Counted from the stretch's first letter, positions 1 to 7,850 are shown. The stretch: DNA of 15,774 bases from Methanocorpusculum sp. (GCA_030539595.1 JAUNXW010000020.1:1-15774), one strand, 5' to 3'. Program-made: numbers and translations. Notes: generated by a model not told the origin, from the letters alone.

Positions 1-425
1 ACAGCAACGAAGCCTGTATGTTTGTAACAGTCTTTTTCGGCATCATCTACCCTTACGGCAAATTTGTTTATTCATGTGCAGGTCACAACCCGCCGCTTAT
101 TTTAAGAGACAATGAAATATCAGAGCTTAGATTCACAAAAGCTCCTGTAATAGGAATAGAAGAATATTCTTACAAAAATTCAGAAATTGAACTTGAAGAC
201 GGAGACACTGTTTTTCTCTACACTGACGGACTTACCGAATCGGTAAGGAAATTTGAGACCGGAGAAGAAGAAATATACGGCATAAACAGACTTAAAGCTG
301 CAGTCAAAAAAGGAAAAATCGCAGAAGAAATAATCTCTGCCGTCAGAGCAGACTATAACGAATTTACTTCTCAAACAGAACAGTTTGATGATGTGACAAT
401 GCTTGCCTTCACATATCACAGATAA
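1..425 (+). CDS. SpoIIE/RsbU-type PP2C serine phosphatase, C-terminal part (5' truncated)
   Basis: The reading frame is open to the left window edge (first full codon at position 3), so only about 141 C-terminal residues are present; the ATG at 18 is internal. The visible part matches the second half of a PP2C/SpoIIE phosphatase domain: the core segment MFVTVFFGI, the SCAGHNPPLIL strand-turn, the YTDGLTES motif and the terminal FDDVTML motif, whose aspartate is a metal ligand in the family. Such enzymes dephosphorylate STAS anti-sigma antagonists in bacterial partner switching. The gene ends 8 nt from the end of a convergent STAS gene (434-733), which with the kinase fusion beyond it would supply all three partners. 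Any sensor domain would lie upstream, outside the window. The family call is solid; the physiological target is inference. Confidence 0.88.
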   Translation, partial: SNEACMFVTVFFGIIYPYGKFVYSCAGHNPPLILRDNEISELRFTKAPVIGIEEYSYKNSEIELEDGDTVFLYTDGLTESVRKFETGEEEIYGINRLKAAVKKGKIAEEIISAVRADYNEFTSQTEQFDDVTMLAFTYHR

Positions 426-433
426 ATTTTAAT

Positions 434-733
434 TTATTTTTGATTGAAAAGGAGTATATCCGTTCCCGATATTTCCAGAACCGATTTAACTATCCCCTGC
501 GCGTTAATTATTTTCAGAGTTCCTTCCTTGCCGAGTTTTTTTCTGAGATTATATATCTGCACGAGACCTATACTTGACATATATGTAAGTTTGGCAAAAT
601 CAAGAATCACAGAGACTACATCTGAGGGGATGGTATCAATTTCTTTTCGAAACTCATGTTCTGTCAGGGAATTCAGTTTGCCTTCAAGTTTTATGGTCAG
701 CGTTGTATCTTTTTGTTCCGCAGTAATTTTCAT
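434..733 (-). CDS. STAS-domain anti-sigma-factor-antagonist-like protein
   Basis: A 99-residue stand-alone STAS domain of the SpoIIAA/RsbV type, the usual length for this family. It has an N-terminal strand pair (ITAEQKDTTLTIKLEGKLNS), the central ILDFAKLTYMSSIGL segment around residues 43-57, and a C-terminal helix (GIVKSVLEISG). Ser53/Ser54 in MSSIGL occupy the site where family members are phosphorylated by an RsbW-type kinase and dephosphorylated by a PP2C phosphatase. It lies 35 nt downstream of the kinase fusion on the same strand and is probably co-transcribed with it. No strong Shine-Dalgarno is visible before the ATG. Its 3' end faces the PP2C gene across an AT-rich 8-nt gap. The domain call is strong; the binding partner in an archaeon without sigma factors is unknown. 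Confidence 0.88.
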   Translation of the reverse strand: MKITAEQKDTTLTIKLEGKLNSLTEHEFRKEIDTIPSDVVSVILDFAKLTYMSSIGLVQIYNLRKKLGKEGTLKIINAQGIVKSVLEISGTDILLFNQK

Positions 734-768
734 AATTGGTTCTCGGTTTGTTTTGTCTTCATTTTATG

Positions 769-3700
769 TCACAGATTTTTGTAAAAAGTCAGGACATTTC
801 TGTTGTCTATGCGTTCATAAGTGATTCTGTCGGTGAGTTTTCTCGACAGATAAATACCCCATCCGCCTGTTTTTCTTTCAAGAATTGGTGTCGTCTGGTC
901 AGGAGGTGTCAGAGTAAGCGGGTCAAATTCCTGACCGGTATCTGAAATTACTAACCTCAGTTCTTTTCCGCAGTACATTATTAAATCAGCATCTCCTTTT
1001 TCATTGGGATATGCATAGCGTGCAATGTTTACAAAGAACTCTTCAGTAACGAGCATCATCTGAGAAATTATCTGCGGACTTATTCCGCAAAACGTCAGAG
1101 ATTTCTCCACCCACTTGAAAATAAGCTCCAGATTTTCCATCTCGGCAGAAACTGTCAGTCTGTAGTGATGTCTTGGGTAAATATGAAGATAACTCTGACC
1201 GTCGTATTCTGTTTCTTTTGAACTTTCCTTGTCTCCGCCGCAGATAAAAATAATCTCAGTCTCAGAAGAAATATCTTTTGTGATAAGTGCCGTACCTGAA
1301 TTTTTATTTGAAACAGCGTCAAGACTTCCGTTCCTTATTCTCAGAGCTTTTGATGAAACCGCATATTCTCCGCCGGAAACTGCAAATGTATTATTGAGAA
1401 TGACAGTTCCCGAATCTGCTGTCACTCCGTATTTCTTGCCGTTGACTGAAATGCCGAAAGAGTTCACAATTAAATCTCCTGCATCAATACAAAGACCGCA
1501 AGAATCGGAGTTTACAGAAACATTGGCGTTATTCTGAATCAGCGACCCTTTCTGCAGAAGCATACCGTATTCCTGACCGGTAATTTCAGAAACTCCCATA
1601 TTAAAAACAGCGTCACCTTTTTCAACCACAATTCCGCAGAACTGACCGGATGCACGCATTACTCCGGCATTCATTGAAAATCCAGATGATGTAAAAATAC
1701 CTACATCGCCAGATGCCTCCATCAGAACAGGACCGTCAATAGTAAGTCCGCCGCCGGCAATATCCAGTCCCATCTCACTGCCGGAAAAGATTACAGCGCC
1801 CATTTTTACAGTCATTGCTCCGCCAACCTTACAGCCGGTTTTTCCTGTTGCTGTGATGTTCGCAGATTCTATTTTAAGATTTTTACCTGTAACCAGACCG
1901 ACCTCCTTTCCAGAGGTCTCGATATTACCCGCATTGAGCAGAAACTCCCCGTTTATCTGCGTCCCAAAAGAGCCGTTGCCTGAAACGGTGATTCTCCCGC
2001 CGTCCCACACACACGAACCTCCGATTTCAATACCGGTTATAATTCCTCTGGCGTTTATGATACCCTGCCGGCTATGCAGATCACCGCTGATTTTCAAAGC
2101 AGTATCACCAGAGGCGGTTATCACACCTTTTGTCATATCAACTCCTTCTGAAATCACCATACCTATCTTCGAGCCGATTACAGAAATATTTCCCTCCTTC
2201 ATTTTCAATGCCGAACCGCAGATGATACCCGTTCCTGACTCAGCTACTGCATCAATTCGACCAAAATCAAGAGTTAATCTGCCGGCAACTTCAAGTCCTG
2301 TTGAAATCGCGCTGATATTTGTTGAGCACTGCTCCAAAATACAGTCCCCTTCGGTTTTGATGCCGACATTTCCCATGCTGTCAAGCGAAGGACATAATTC
2401 CACGTGAATAGTGCCGGCAGAAATACCGCAGTCTTTTCCAACAGCAGAAAGGGGGCAGGTGGCTAACTCAATTTTTTCTTTGACATAGAGCGCCGTATTT
2501 CCCGAGACTTCGGTATTTGAACCTGTTCCTTTCAGCAGACTGCCGTTTTCAATGCGGATACCGAAATCACCGCCGATAACTGTCTGCATACAAAGCGATA
2601 TGCTGTATGAACCGTTTCTGATAAGAAGACCAGTGCCTTTCGGGCTTTCCATTCTAAGAACACTTGCCTGAAGAACACAAGAATCAAAGATATCAGCACC
2701 AACTTTTTGACCGATTCCATTGATATAACTGCCGCAGATTTCAAACAATTTACCGCCTGATGAACTGATAAACACATCATCTGAACTGCCGGAAACAGAT
2801 GAACCGCAGATTACAGCATCACCCGCTGCTGAAATTCCGAAGTCTTTGGCAGTAATTTCAAGAACAGCACCGTCTGCAATAAATTTTCCGTCCGTAAAAA
2901 TTCCGTAACCGCTGCTTTGAATCTGAAGAGCAGGTCCTTTTGAAATTATGGTTAAATCTCCGCCTGTTACGGAAATACCTGCACCATATTCATCGTGAAT
3001 GATGTTTTCGCCGTTTTCAACAAGAATTGTAACCGAACCTGAAAAAGATATTGGACCTCCGTGATAACTCAGAAGCGTCAGAACACGAAGACACGGATTC
3101 CAGTGCCAGCCTGTTCCGTATCCGTCAACCGATGCAAAATATGTTCTGCCGGAAACAGTGTATTCCTCCGTGTCATCTGCAGCACCATATTTATTTTTTG
3201 CATAATGAACTGCGTCCGCAGATGTTTTTGCCCCGTCAATTCCATACGATGATAGTTCAAGTTCAAATGATAATACCGGACCAACTGCGTCATCGGCTGT
3301 CTCGATTAATGTAAGAGCAAGTTTCTGAGCATCATCAAAATTTCCAACTCTTCGCATTGTGTCAATTATTCCAATCTGAATTTCTTTTGAGAAGTGTTCT
3401 ATCTGACCTGAGGCTGTCTGGATTTCAAGAGCTTTTTTTCTGAAAAGCACACCCATCTCTTTATCATAACAGAGGTCGGCACACCATGCGGCAGATAAAA
3501 ATTCTCTGACTGCCGCAGGATAATTTTTTTGGCTGATGCTGATTAAGGCAAGTCTTGCATATTTGGATGTGTCTTCATTTATTCTCGGATTTATCAAGCC
3601 CTGGTATTCTTTGGAATCAATGTATTTTTTTGAGACTGTTGTTTCGTTGGAAAGATTATATGCCGCAAATCCGCATGATGGACAGACTTCTGCAAGATAG

Positions 3701-3840
3701 GGAAGCGCTTCAAACGATTCACCGAAAGGACAGCCGTCCAGAAAAGATACATCTGTCTGAGAAGGCTTTTGCAAAACCTTCTGGAGAGATTTTGCACCGC
3801 AGACAGGACATGTCTTTTCAATCAGAGTATACTCAATCAT
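769..3840 (-). CDS. DUF2225-like / beta-helix repeat / RsbW-like HATPase fusion protein
   Basis: A 1023-residue protein with three parts. Residues 1 to about 210 carry two CxxC pairs (C11/C14 and C53/C56) plus C37, then alpha-helical sequence, resembling DUF2225. Residues about 285-870 are about 25 degenerate units with a 22-23-residue period, each with an xxGIxxxG-like core followed by alternating hydrophobic strands, typical of a right-handed beta-helix. Residues about 895-1023 form an RsbW/SpoIIAB-type GHKL ATPase: N-box EEFFVNIARYAYP (N938), G1-box ISDTGQEFDP (D967, G969) and G2-box GGWGIYLSRKL. No signal peptide or membrane span is seen, so it is probably cytosolic. The kinase would phosphorylate the STAS protein encoded 35 nt downstream; the repeat region may sense or scaffold. 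The DUF2225 assignment is less sure than the other two parts. I do not recognise this architecture. Confidence 0.85.
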   Translation of the reverse strand: MIEYTLIEKTCPVCGAKSLQKVLQKPSQTDVSFLDGCPFGESFEALPYLAEVCPSCGFAAYNLSNETTVSKKYIDSKEYQGLINPRINEDTSKYARLALISISQKNYPAAVREFLSAAWCADLCYDKEMGVLFRKKALEIQTASGQIEHFSKEIQIGIIDTMRRVGNFDDAQKLALTLIETADDAVGPVLSFELELSSYGIDGAKTSADAVHYAKNKYGAADDTEEYTVSGRTYFASVDGYGTGWHWNPCLRVLTLLSYHGGPISFSGSVTILVENGENIIHDEYGAGISVTGGDLTIISKGPALQIQSSGYGIFTDGKFIADGAVLEITAKDFGISAAGDAVICGSSVSGSSDDVFISSSGGKLFEICGSYINGIGQKVGADIFDSCVLQASVLRMESPKGTGLLIRNGSYSISLCMQTVIGGDFGIRIENGSLLKGTGSNTEVSGNTALYVKEKIELATCPLSAVGKDCGISAGTIHVELCPSLDSMGNVGIKTEGDCILEQCSTNISAISTGLEVAGRLTLDFGRIDAVAESGTGIICGSALKMKEGNISVIGSKIGMVISEGVDMTKGVITASGDTALKISGDLHSRQGIINARGIITGIEIGGSCVWDGGRITVSGNGSFGTQINGEFLLNAGNIETSGKEVGLVTGKNLKIESANITATGKTGCKVGGAMTVKMGAVIFSGSEMGLDIAGGGLTIDGPVLMEASGDVGIFTSSGFSMNAGVMRASGQFCGIVVEKGDAVFNMGVSEITGQEYGMLLQKGSLIQNNANVSVNSDSCGLCIDAGDLIVNSFGISVNGKKYGVTADSGTVILNNTFAVSGGEYAVSSKALRIRNGSLDAVSNKNSGTALITKDISSETEIIFICGGDKESSKETEYDGQSYLHIYPRHHYRLTVSAEMENLELIFKWVEKSLTFCGISPQIISQMMLVTEEFFVNIARYAYPNEKGDADLIMYCGKELRLVISDTGQEFDPLTLTPPDQTTPILERKTGGWGIYLSRKLTDRITYERIDNRNVLTFYKNL

Positions 3841-3880
3841 GATTTTATATTTATAATTAATTGCATACTTTGTATTTTTT

Positions 3881-3893
3881 AGTATATATTATT
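3881..3893 (-). promoter_or_regulatory. Candidate TATA box for the kinase-fusion/STAS operon
   Basis: On the minus strand this reads AATAATATATACT, centred about 46 nt before the ATG at 3840, so transcription would start about 20 nt before the gene. A second AT-rich stretch (TATAAATATAAAA) lies closer to the ATG but too near to serve a leadered transcript. Position and composition only. Confidence 0.4.
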
Positions 3894-3916
3894 TACTGAT
3901 GCTGCTGATATTATTA

Positions 3917-4070
3917 GAGCTTGTCAAACAGTGATTAAATCCGTTGGACAAAATTTAGTCTAAGTATTCTATTGACATTTGAATTCATTTCGTTACACCT
4001 CGAAAAACACACAGCAGCAAAATATAATTTCAAATTAATTTAAATATCAGATTATACAATTGGACAGATT
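3917..4070 (+). repeat. Dispersed intergenic repeat, copy A (MITE-like)
   Basis: The left end GAGCTTGTCAAACAGTGAT is similar over about 36 bp to 8189-8225. The core 3972-4055 aligns with the reverse complement of 7896-7984, including an exact 18-bp block TCAAATTAATTTAAATAT and the block TCGTTACACC. The right end ATTGGACAGATT resembles an inverted copy of the left end and ATTGGACAGGTTC at 12211. No coding capacity is visible. It could be a non-autonomous transposon remnant or a shared regulatory module; boundaries are approximate. Confidence 0.5.
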
Positions 4071-4177
4071 TTTTTTGTTCTGTCTGCCCTTATTGCTTGT
4101 GTAATAGACAAACAACGAAACCATTCAACCTCAATTATTATCTCTGACGACCGCTCATTAATAATAGCGAGATATAA

Positions 4178-4534
4178 ATGTCGGATTATCGTGTGACTCT
4201 TGAAGCTGCCTGGATTGTAAAAGATGTTGAATCGATTCAGGATGCCATTGGAATTGCTGTAAGCGAAGCTGGAAAAAAACTTCAGCCTTCGGCAAAATTC
4301 GTTGATGTGGATGTGTTAAACGTTCCTTGTCCTTACTGTCATGATGAAATCAACAACGCAATAGTTGTTGCAAAAACAGGGCTTGTGGGACTTCTTCTGT
4401 CGATGAAAGTCTTCAACGCAGAAAACAAAGACCACGCGGAAAGAATAGCAAAATCCGTCATTGGAAGACCTCTTCGTGAAGTTCCCCTCTCAACATTTTC
4501 CATTGAAGAAATCGAAGGAGAAGCAAATGAATAA
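4178..4534 (+). CDS. UPF0212 / DUF555 family protein
   Basis: This 118-residue protein has the usual length of the family and its hallmarks: the N-terminal YRVTLEAAWIVKDVESIQDAIGI stretch seen here in pieces, a CPYC zinc-binding-type pair near residues 51-54, and the helix VFNAENKDHAERIAKSVIGR followed by LREVPL. The family is conserved in euryarchaea and has no established function; it is probably a small cytosolic metal-binding protein. The ATG at 4178 has a weak GCGAGAT upstream and begins at the conserved N-terminus, which supports this start. It is the first gene of a four-gene operon and overlaps the PfkB kinase gene by 8 nt, so the two are likely translationally coupled. Confidence 0.88.
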   Translation: MSDYRVTLEAAWIVKDVESIQDAIGIAVSEAGKKLQPSAKFVDVDVLNVPCPYCHDEINNAIVVAKTGLVGLLLSMKVFNAENKDHAERIAKSVIGRPLREVPLSTFSIEEIEGEANE

Positions 4535-5411
4535 TACAATATCCGTTACAGGACATCTTTGTGTAGACTACATAATAGCAGTCGACGAATATCCCCCAAT
4601 AGGTCAGTCCAGACAAATCTCATCACGCGAAAAATACTTTGGAGGAGGTGCTGCAAACATAGCGGTTGGAATTGCCAAACTCGGAGGAGAAGCAGAACTC
4701 ATATCTTCCGTCGGTCGCGACTTCAAAGAATCCGGCTACGGTGAGCGGCTAAAATCACTCGGAGTAAAAACCCACTTCTTTGAAAGCGAAAAAAACTGTT
4801 CGACCGCATTTATGGTCAACAACGCAAAAGGCGACCAGATTACTTATTTCGAGTGGGGTGCAGGAGAAGCATTCGCACGTTCAAACCCGCCCGCAAGAGA
4901 TTTTGTTCACATGGCAACAGGTGACCCCGAATTCAATATCAAAGTTGCAAAGCAGGCAAAATTCGCATCTCTTGACCCCGGACAGGATGTAAAATATTAT
5001 TCGGCTGAGCATCTCACAGAACTGTTTGAAAATATAGATTTGCTCATGTGCAATAATTTTGAGATTGGGGTAATGTGCTCAACTCTGAATTGCAGCGAAG
5101 ATGAACTTCTTGAAAAAGTTGACAAGGCAATAATCACAAAAGGAAAAGACGGCAGCACACTTTATTCAGACGGAAAAATTACAGAAATTCCTTCGGTGAG
5201 CGTTACAGCGGTTGACCCAACAGGTGCGGGAGATGCTTACAGAGCAGGATTTTTCACTTCACTCAAAAAAGGATATTCGGAAGAAATTTCATGTAAAATG
5301 GGTGCTGTTGTCTCATCCTTTGCGGTTGAAAAAGTAGGTACTCAGACAAATCTTCCGGATTGGGAAACAGCCTCCGCACGCTACAGAAAAATCTTCGGGG
5401 ATATTGAATGA
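4527..5411 (+). CDS. PfkB-family carbohydrate/nucleoside kinase
   Basis: A ribokinase-fold kinase of 294 residues. The N-terminal signature GGGAANIAVGIAKLGG is at residues 39-54, the N-x-x-E motif (CNNFE) near 175-179, and the C-terminal PfkB signature DPTGAGDAYRAGFF at 230-243, with D236 as the expected catalytic base and GAG as the anion hole. It would phosphorylate a sugar or nucleoside hydroxyl with ATP; archaeal homologues include nucleoside and sugar kinases, so the substrate cannot be named. The ATG at 4527 is chosen over an in-frame ATG at 4461 because GGAG (4517-4520) lies just upstream, the family's first strand (ISVTGHLCVDYI) starts right after it, and the extra 22 residues would lie wholly within DUF555. 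The stop overlaps the next start as ATGA (5408-5411). Confidence 0.92.
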   Translation: MNNTISVTGHLCVDYIIAVDEYPPIGQSRQISSREKYFGGGAANIAVGIAKLGGEAELISSVGRDFKESGYGERLKSLGVKTHFFESEKNCSTAFMVNNAKGDQITYFEWGAGEAFARSNPPARDFVHMATGDPEFNIKVAKQAKFASLDPGQDVKYYSAEHLTELFENIDLLMCNNFEIGVMCSTLNCSEDELLEKVDKAIITKGKDGSTLYSDGKITEIPSVSVTAVDPTGAGDAYRAGFFTSLKKGYSEEISCKMGAVVSSFAVEKVGTQTNLPDWETASARYRKIFGDIE

Positions 5412-6064
5412 GTTTTGCGGCACTCACATCAGGCGGGAAAGATTCGATTCTCGCAATGCAGAAAGCCCTTGACGTTGGTAAAAAAATCTCGCACATGGTT
5501 ACGGTTGTTCCCAAAAACAAAGAGTCGTACATGTTTCACTCGGCAAATCTTAACGCTGTTCCCGTAATGGCTGAACGTACGGGCGTTGAATACGTCGAAA
5601 TAAAATCTGACGGCGTGAAAGAAAAAGAAGTTGAGGATATGAAAGCAGGGCTTGAAAAGCTTGACATTGAAGGTGTCACCGTCGGCGCAATAGAATCAGA
5701 ATATCAGCGTTCACGTGTTGATGAGGTCTGCAAATCGCTCGGGCTTACAATGTTTGCACCGCTTTGGAAGATGAAACCTCTTGACGTCTTAAAAGAAGTC
5801 TCAGAGAAAATGGATGCAAGAATTGTAGTTTGTGCTTCAGACGGGCTTGGAGAAAATGTTTTGGGAAAAAGAATCGATGAAAATCTTATAACTGAACTCT
5901 TAAGAGTAAGTCAAAAAAGAAGAATCCACATCGCAGGTGAAGGCGGGGAGTATGAATCTCTCGTTTTAAACGCTCCGTGTTTTTCGTCGCCGATTAATTT
6001 CAGCGAAATGAAATTCGAGTATGAAGGTTTGCTTGGAAAAGCTCTGATTGAGAGGTTCTGGTAA
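5408..6064 (+). CDS. dph6: Diphthine--ammonia ligase (Dph6-type ATP pyrophosphatase)
   Basis: A 218-residue protein of the archaeal Dph6/MJ0570 family, close to full length. The PP-loop SGGKDS at residues 8-13 binds ATP. The family-specific segments GAIESEYQRSRVDEVC (93-108) and AGEGGEYESLVLNAP (176-190) are both present. In the diphthamide pathway this enzyme amidates diphthine on elongation factor 2 using ATP and ammonia, the last step of the modification. It overlaps the kinase gene by 4 nt, so is probably translationally coupled, and is followed 1 nt after its stop by the DUF2070 gene. The family match is strong; the diphthamide role follows from characterised eukaryotic and archaeal homologues. 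Confidence 0.9.
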   Translation: MSFAALTSGGKDSILAMQKALDVGKKISHMVTVVPKNKESYMFHSANLNAVPVMAERTGVEYVEIKSDGVKEKEVEDMKAGLEKLDIEGVTVGAIESEYQRSRVDEVCKSLGLTMFAPLWKMKPLDVLKEVSEKMDARIVVCASDGLGENVLGKRIDENLITELLRVSQKRRIHIAGEGGEYESLVLNAPCFSSPINFSEMKFEYEGLLGKALIERFW

Positions 6065-6065
6065 C

Positions 6066-7850
6066 ATGGTGAAAGTAAAAGGCGAAGTCAGGCAGGATTC
6101 GATGACCAGATTTATTTTTGCCGCGCCCAACGTCTTTGTCGAGATTTTAATTATTCTTGCACTGTCTCTTGGAATTGATATTCTCTGCTGGCTCACGGGA
6201 TTTACAATTAACTCTGAGTTTGCGTTATCGTTTACGATTCTTGGAAAAGAAATAAATATGTTCGGGCTTGCATTTTCAGTGCCGGCAATTCTTTCTATAA
6301 TTCTTACAAAACCGCTTGTAGACCTCACAGAAAGAAAAGTCGTTTTCAAATGGAAACGTGCAGGTCTTCTTGCTTTGGTTTCGGAAATCTTCATGATTAT
6401 TCTGATGCTGACAGGTTTCCTTTTCGGATTCGATTTCGCCTATATTTTTGGAATCGGATTCATCTTCGCATTCAGAATTATAATTCTCTGCGGGGTTGTT
6501 GACTATCGTGTAACAAGAATGCTGATTCCAGCAGTTATTCAGTCTGCAATAGGTTTCATTATCGGTGTGTTATTCTTCGGTCCGTGGTTTATGATTCCCG
6601 CGGCAGTTTCGATAATTATTTTCGGGCTGTTTATGGTGCTTCTGGTTTATTTCTTTGACCTGCCTTTGAAAAAAACCTGCGGGCTTTCAGGAATGGAGTT
6701 TGCGAATGTATTCTTCGGTATGATTGACGGTTCAAACAGGATGGAAAAATATCTCGGAAGAATTTCTGAATATGTAACAGTTCCAGAAACAACATTTTTC
6801 TTCAAGAGAGATTTGAAAAAAGATGTCTGGTTTGTTGTGCCCAATCTTCATCCGGGTCCGATGGCAGAAATCGGCGGAAGCAATATCCCGAAACTGCTTC
6901 ACGACAATTTTGAAAACGAGGCTGTTGTTCTTGTTTCGCACGGCTGCGCAAGTCATGACCTGAATTTAATTTCAAACAGCGAGACCTCAAAAATTATTGA
7001 TGCTATAAAGAAAAGTAAAGACAGCGTTGTCTTAAGCGGTGAAGCGAGCAGACCGGTTCGTTCACGCTGCGGTGCGGTTTCGTTTTTGTCCCAGAGATTT
7101 GGGGATTCGATTCTGATGGTTACAACAAGGTCGCCCGATATGACTGAGGATATGGATTATTCCATCGGCAGAATTATTATGGGTGAGAGCCGCGGGAAAT
7201 ATGCAAACATAGGATTTGTTGATGCACATAATTGTATGCTTGAGAAAGGTCACATTATTTATCCGTCGACTGAGGAGGGAAATGAGTTCATTACTGGTGG
7301 AACGGATGCAATTTTGTCTATGAAGAATGAAGAGATGTTTCCGCTTCGAATCGGTGTTTCTTCTGTGAAACTTCCATACACAGCCGAGCAGGGTTTTGGG
7401 GATATGGAGCTGATTACTCTTGTGACCGAAGCGGGAGGAGTTAAAACTGCTTATGTTCTTTTCGATGGAAACAATGTAAAAGCGGGTGTGAGAGATATTC
7501 TGCGTGATGCGGTGCTGAAAGCAGGTGTTGATGAGGCTGAGATTATGTCAACCGATACACATGTTGTAAATACTTTGTCGGGTATGAATCCTGTCGGTCA
7601 TGTAATCGGAGCTGATGAGATTCTTCCTTATGTTTTGAAAACAGTGAGTGAGGCGATTGCCGATTTGGGAGATGCAAAAGTCGGAGCAGCTACAGGTTCG
7701 TGCGAAAATGTCGAGGTCTTCGGTCCGGGAAGAATTACACAGCTTACGGCGCTGTCGGGTTCGATTATTACTAATCTGCCTATCTATCTTGCGGCAATTA
7801 CGATTATTTCTTTCCTTGCGGTGATGGTAGTCTGCTGGGTTGTGCTTTAA
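6066..7850 (+). CDS. DUF2070 family multi-pass membrane protein
   Basis: This 594-residue protein has about six or seven hydrophobic segments in the first 200 residues (near 22-45, 65-80, 100-122, 125-145, 153-172 and 175-198), a soluble domain of about 360 residues, and a final membrane span (572-594) ending at the stop. The soluble domain has several His/Asp-rich motifs: HPGP (262-265), SHGCASHD (291-298), VDAHNC (385-390) and STDTHVVNTLSG (495-506), which look like metal or catalytic sites. The family is conserved in archaea and uncharacterised. The ATG at 6066, 1 nt after dph6 and preceded by GAGAGG (6050-6055), is preferred to an in-frame TTG at 6048 inside dph6. It is the last gene of the operon. 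Confidence 0.88.
   Translation: MVKVKGEVRQDSMTRFIFAAPNVFVEILIILALSLGIDILCWLTGFTINSEFALSFTILGKEINMFGLAFSVPAILSIILTKPLVDLTERKVVFKWKRAGLLALVSEIFMIILMLTGFLFGFDFAYIFGIGFIFAFRIIILCGVVDYRVTRMLIPAVIQSAIGFIIGVLFFGPWFMIPAAVSIIIFGLFMVLLVYFFDLPLKKTCGLSGMEFANVFFGMIDGSNRMEKYLGRISEYVTVPETTFFFKRDLKKDVWFVVPNLHPGPMAEIGGSNIPKLLHDNFENEAVVLVSHGCASHDLNLISNSETSKIIDAIKKSKDSVVLSGEASRPVRSRCGAVSFLSQRFGDSILMVTTRSPDMTEDMDYSIGRIIMGESRGKYANIGFVDAHNCMLEKGHIIYPSTEEGNEFITGGTDAILSMKNEEMFPLRIGVSSVKLPYTAEQGFGDMELITLVTEAGGVKTAYVLFDGNNVKAGVRDILRDAVLKAGVDEAEIMSTDTHVVNTLSGMNPVGHVIGADEILPYVLKTVSEAIADLGDAKVGAATGSCENVEVFGPGRITQLTALSGSIITNLPIYLAAITIISFLAVMVVCWVVL

Larger units (their letters stand above)
3841..4177. other. AT-rich divergent intergenic region
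   Basis: No ORF of note in 337 bp. It separates the minus-strand kinase fusion from the plus-strand DUF555 operon. It holds a candidate TATA box for the kinase gene (3881-3893), a 35-bp sequence at 3917-3951 repeated near 8189, an 84-bp AT-rich core at 3972-4055 repeated near 7896-7984, and a small inverted repeat GACAGA/TCTGTC (4063-4068, 4079-4084) enclosing eight Ts. A TATA-like TTTAAATAT at about 4039-4047 could serve the DUF555 operon, giving a leader of about 100 nt. Confidence 0.6.

Noticed and set aside
1853..2407. 184-residue plus-strand ORF
   Set aside because: Antisense to the beta-helix repeat region; its composition (Pro/Ser/Ile-rich, repetitive) is a reflection of the repeats on the other strand.
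769..3840. Periodic sequence as a CRISPR array or minisatellite
   Set aside because: The period of about 66-69 nt is conserved only at protein level; DNA units are strongly diverged and there are no identical repeats with unique spacers.
3988..4010. Replication origin (ORB-like GTTACACC + A-run)
   Set aside because: Only one copy per repeat, no array of inverted motifs and no orc1/cdc6 gene in the window.
4063..4084. GACAGA/TCTGTC hairpin as an intrinsic terminator or riboswitch
   Set aside because: Only 6 bp of stem with the T-tract in the loop, not after the stem; no coding gene ends before it on the plus strand.
4461..4526. Upstream ATG for the PfkB kinase
   Set aside because: The added 22 residues overlap DUF555 coding sequence, do not match the family, and a good GGAG site precedes the ATG at 4527.
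6048..6065. TTG start for DUF2070
   Set aside because: It adds six residues inside dph6; the ATG at 6066 with GAGAGG upstream is simpler.
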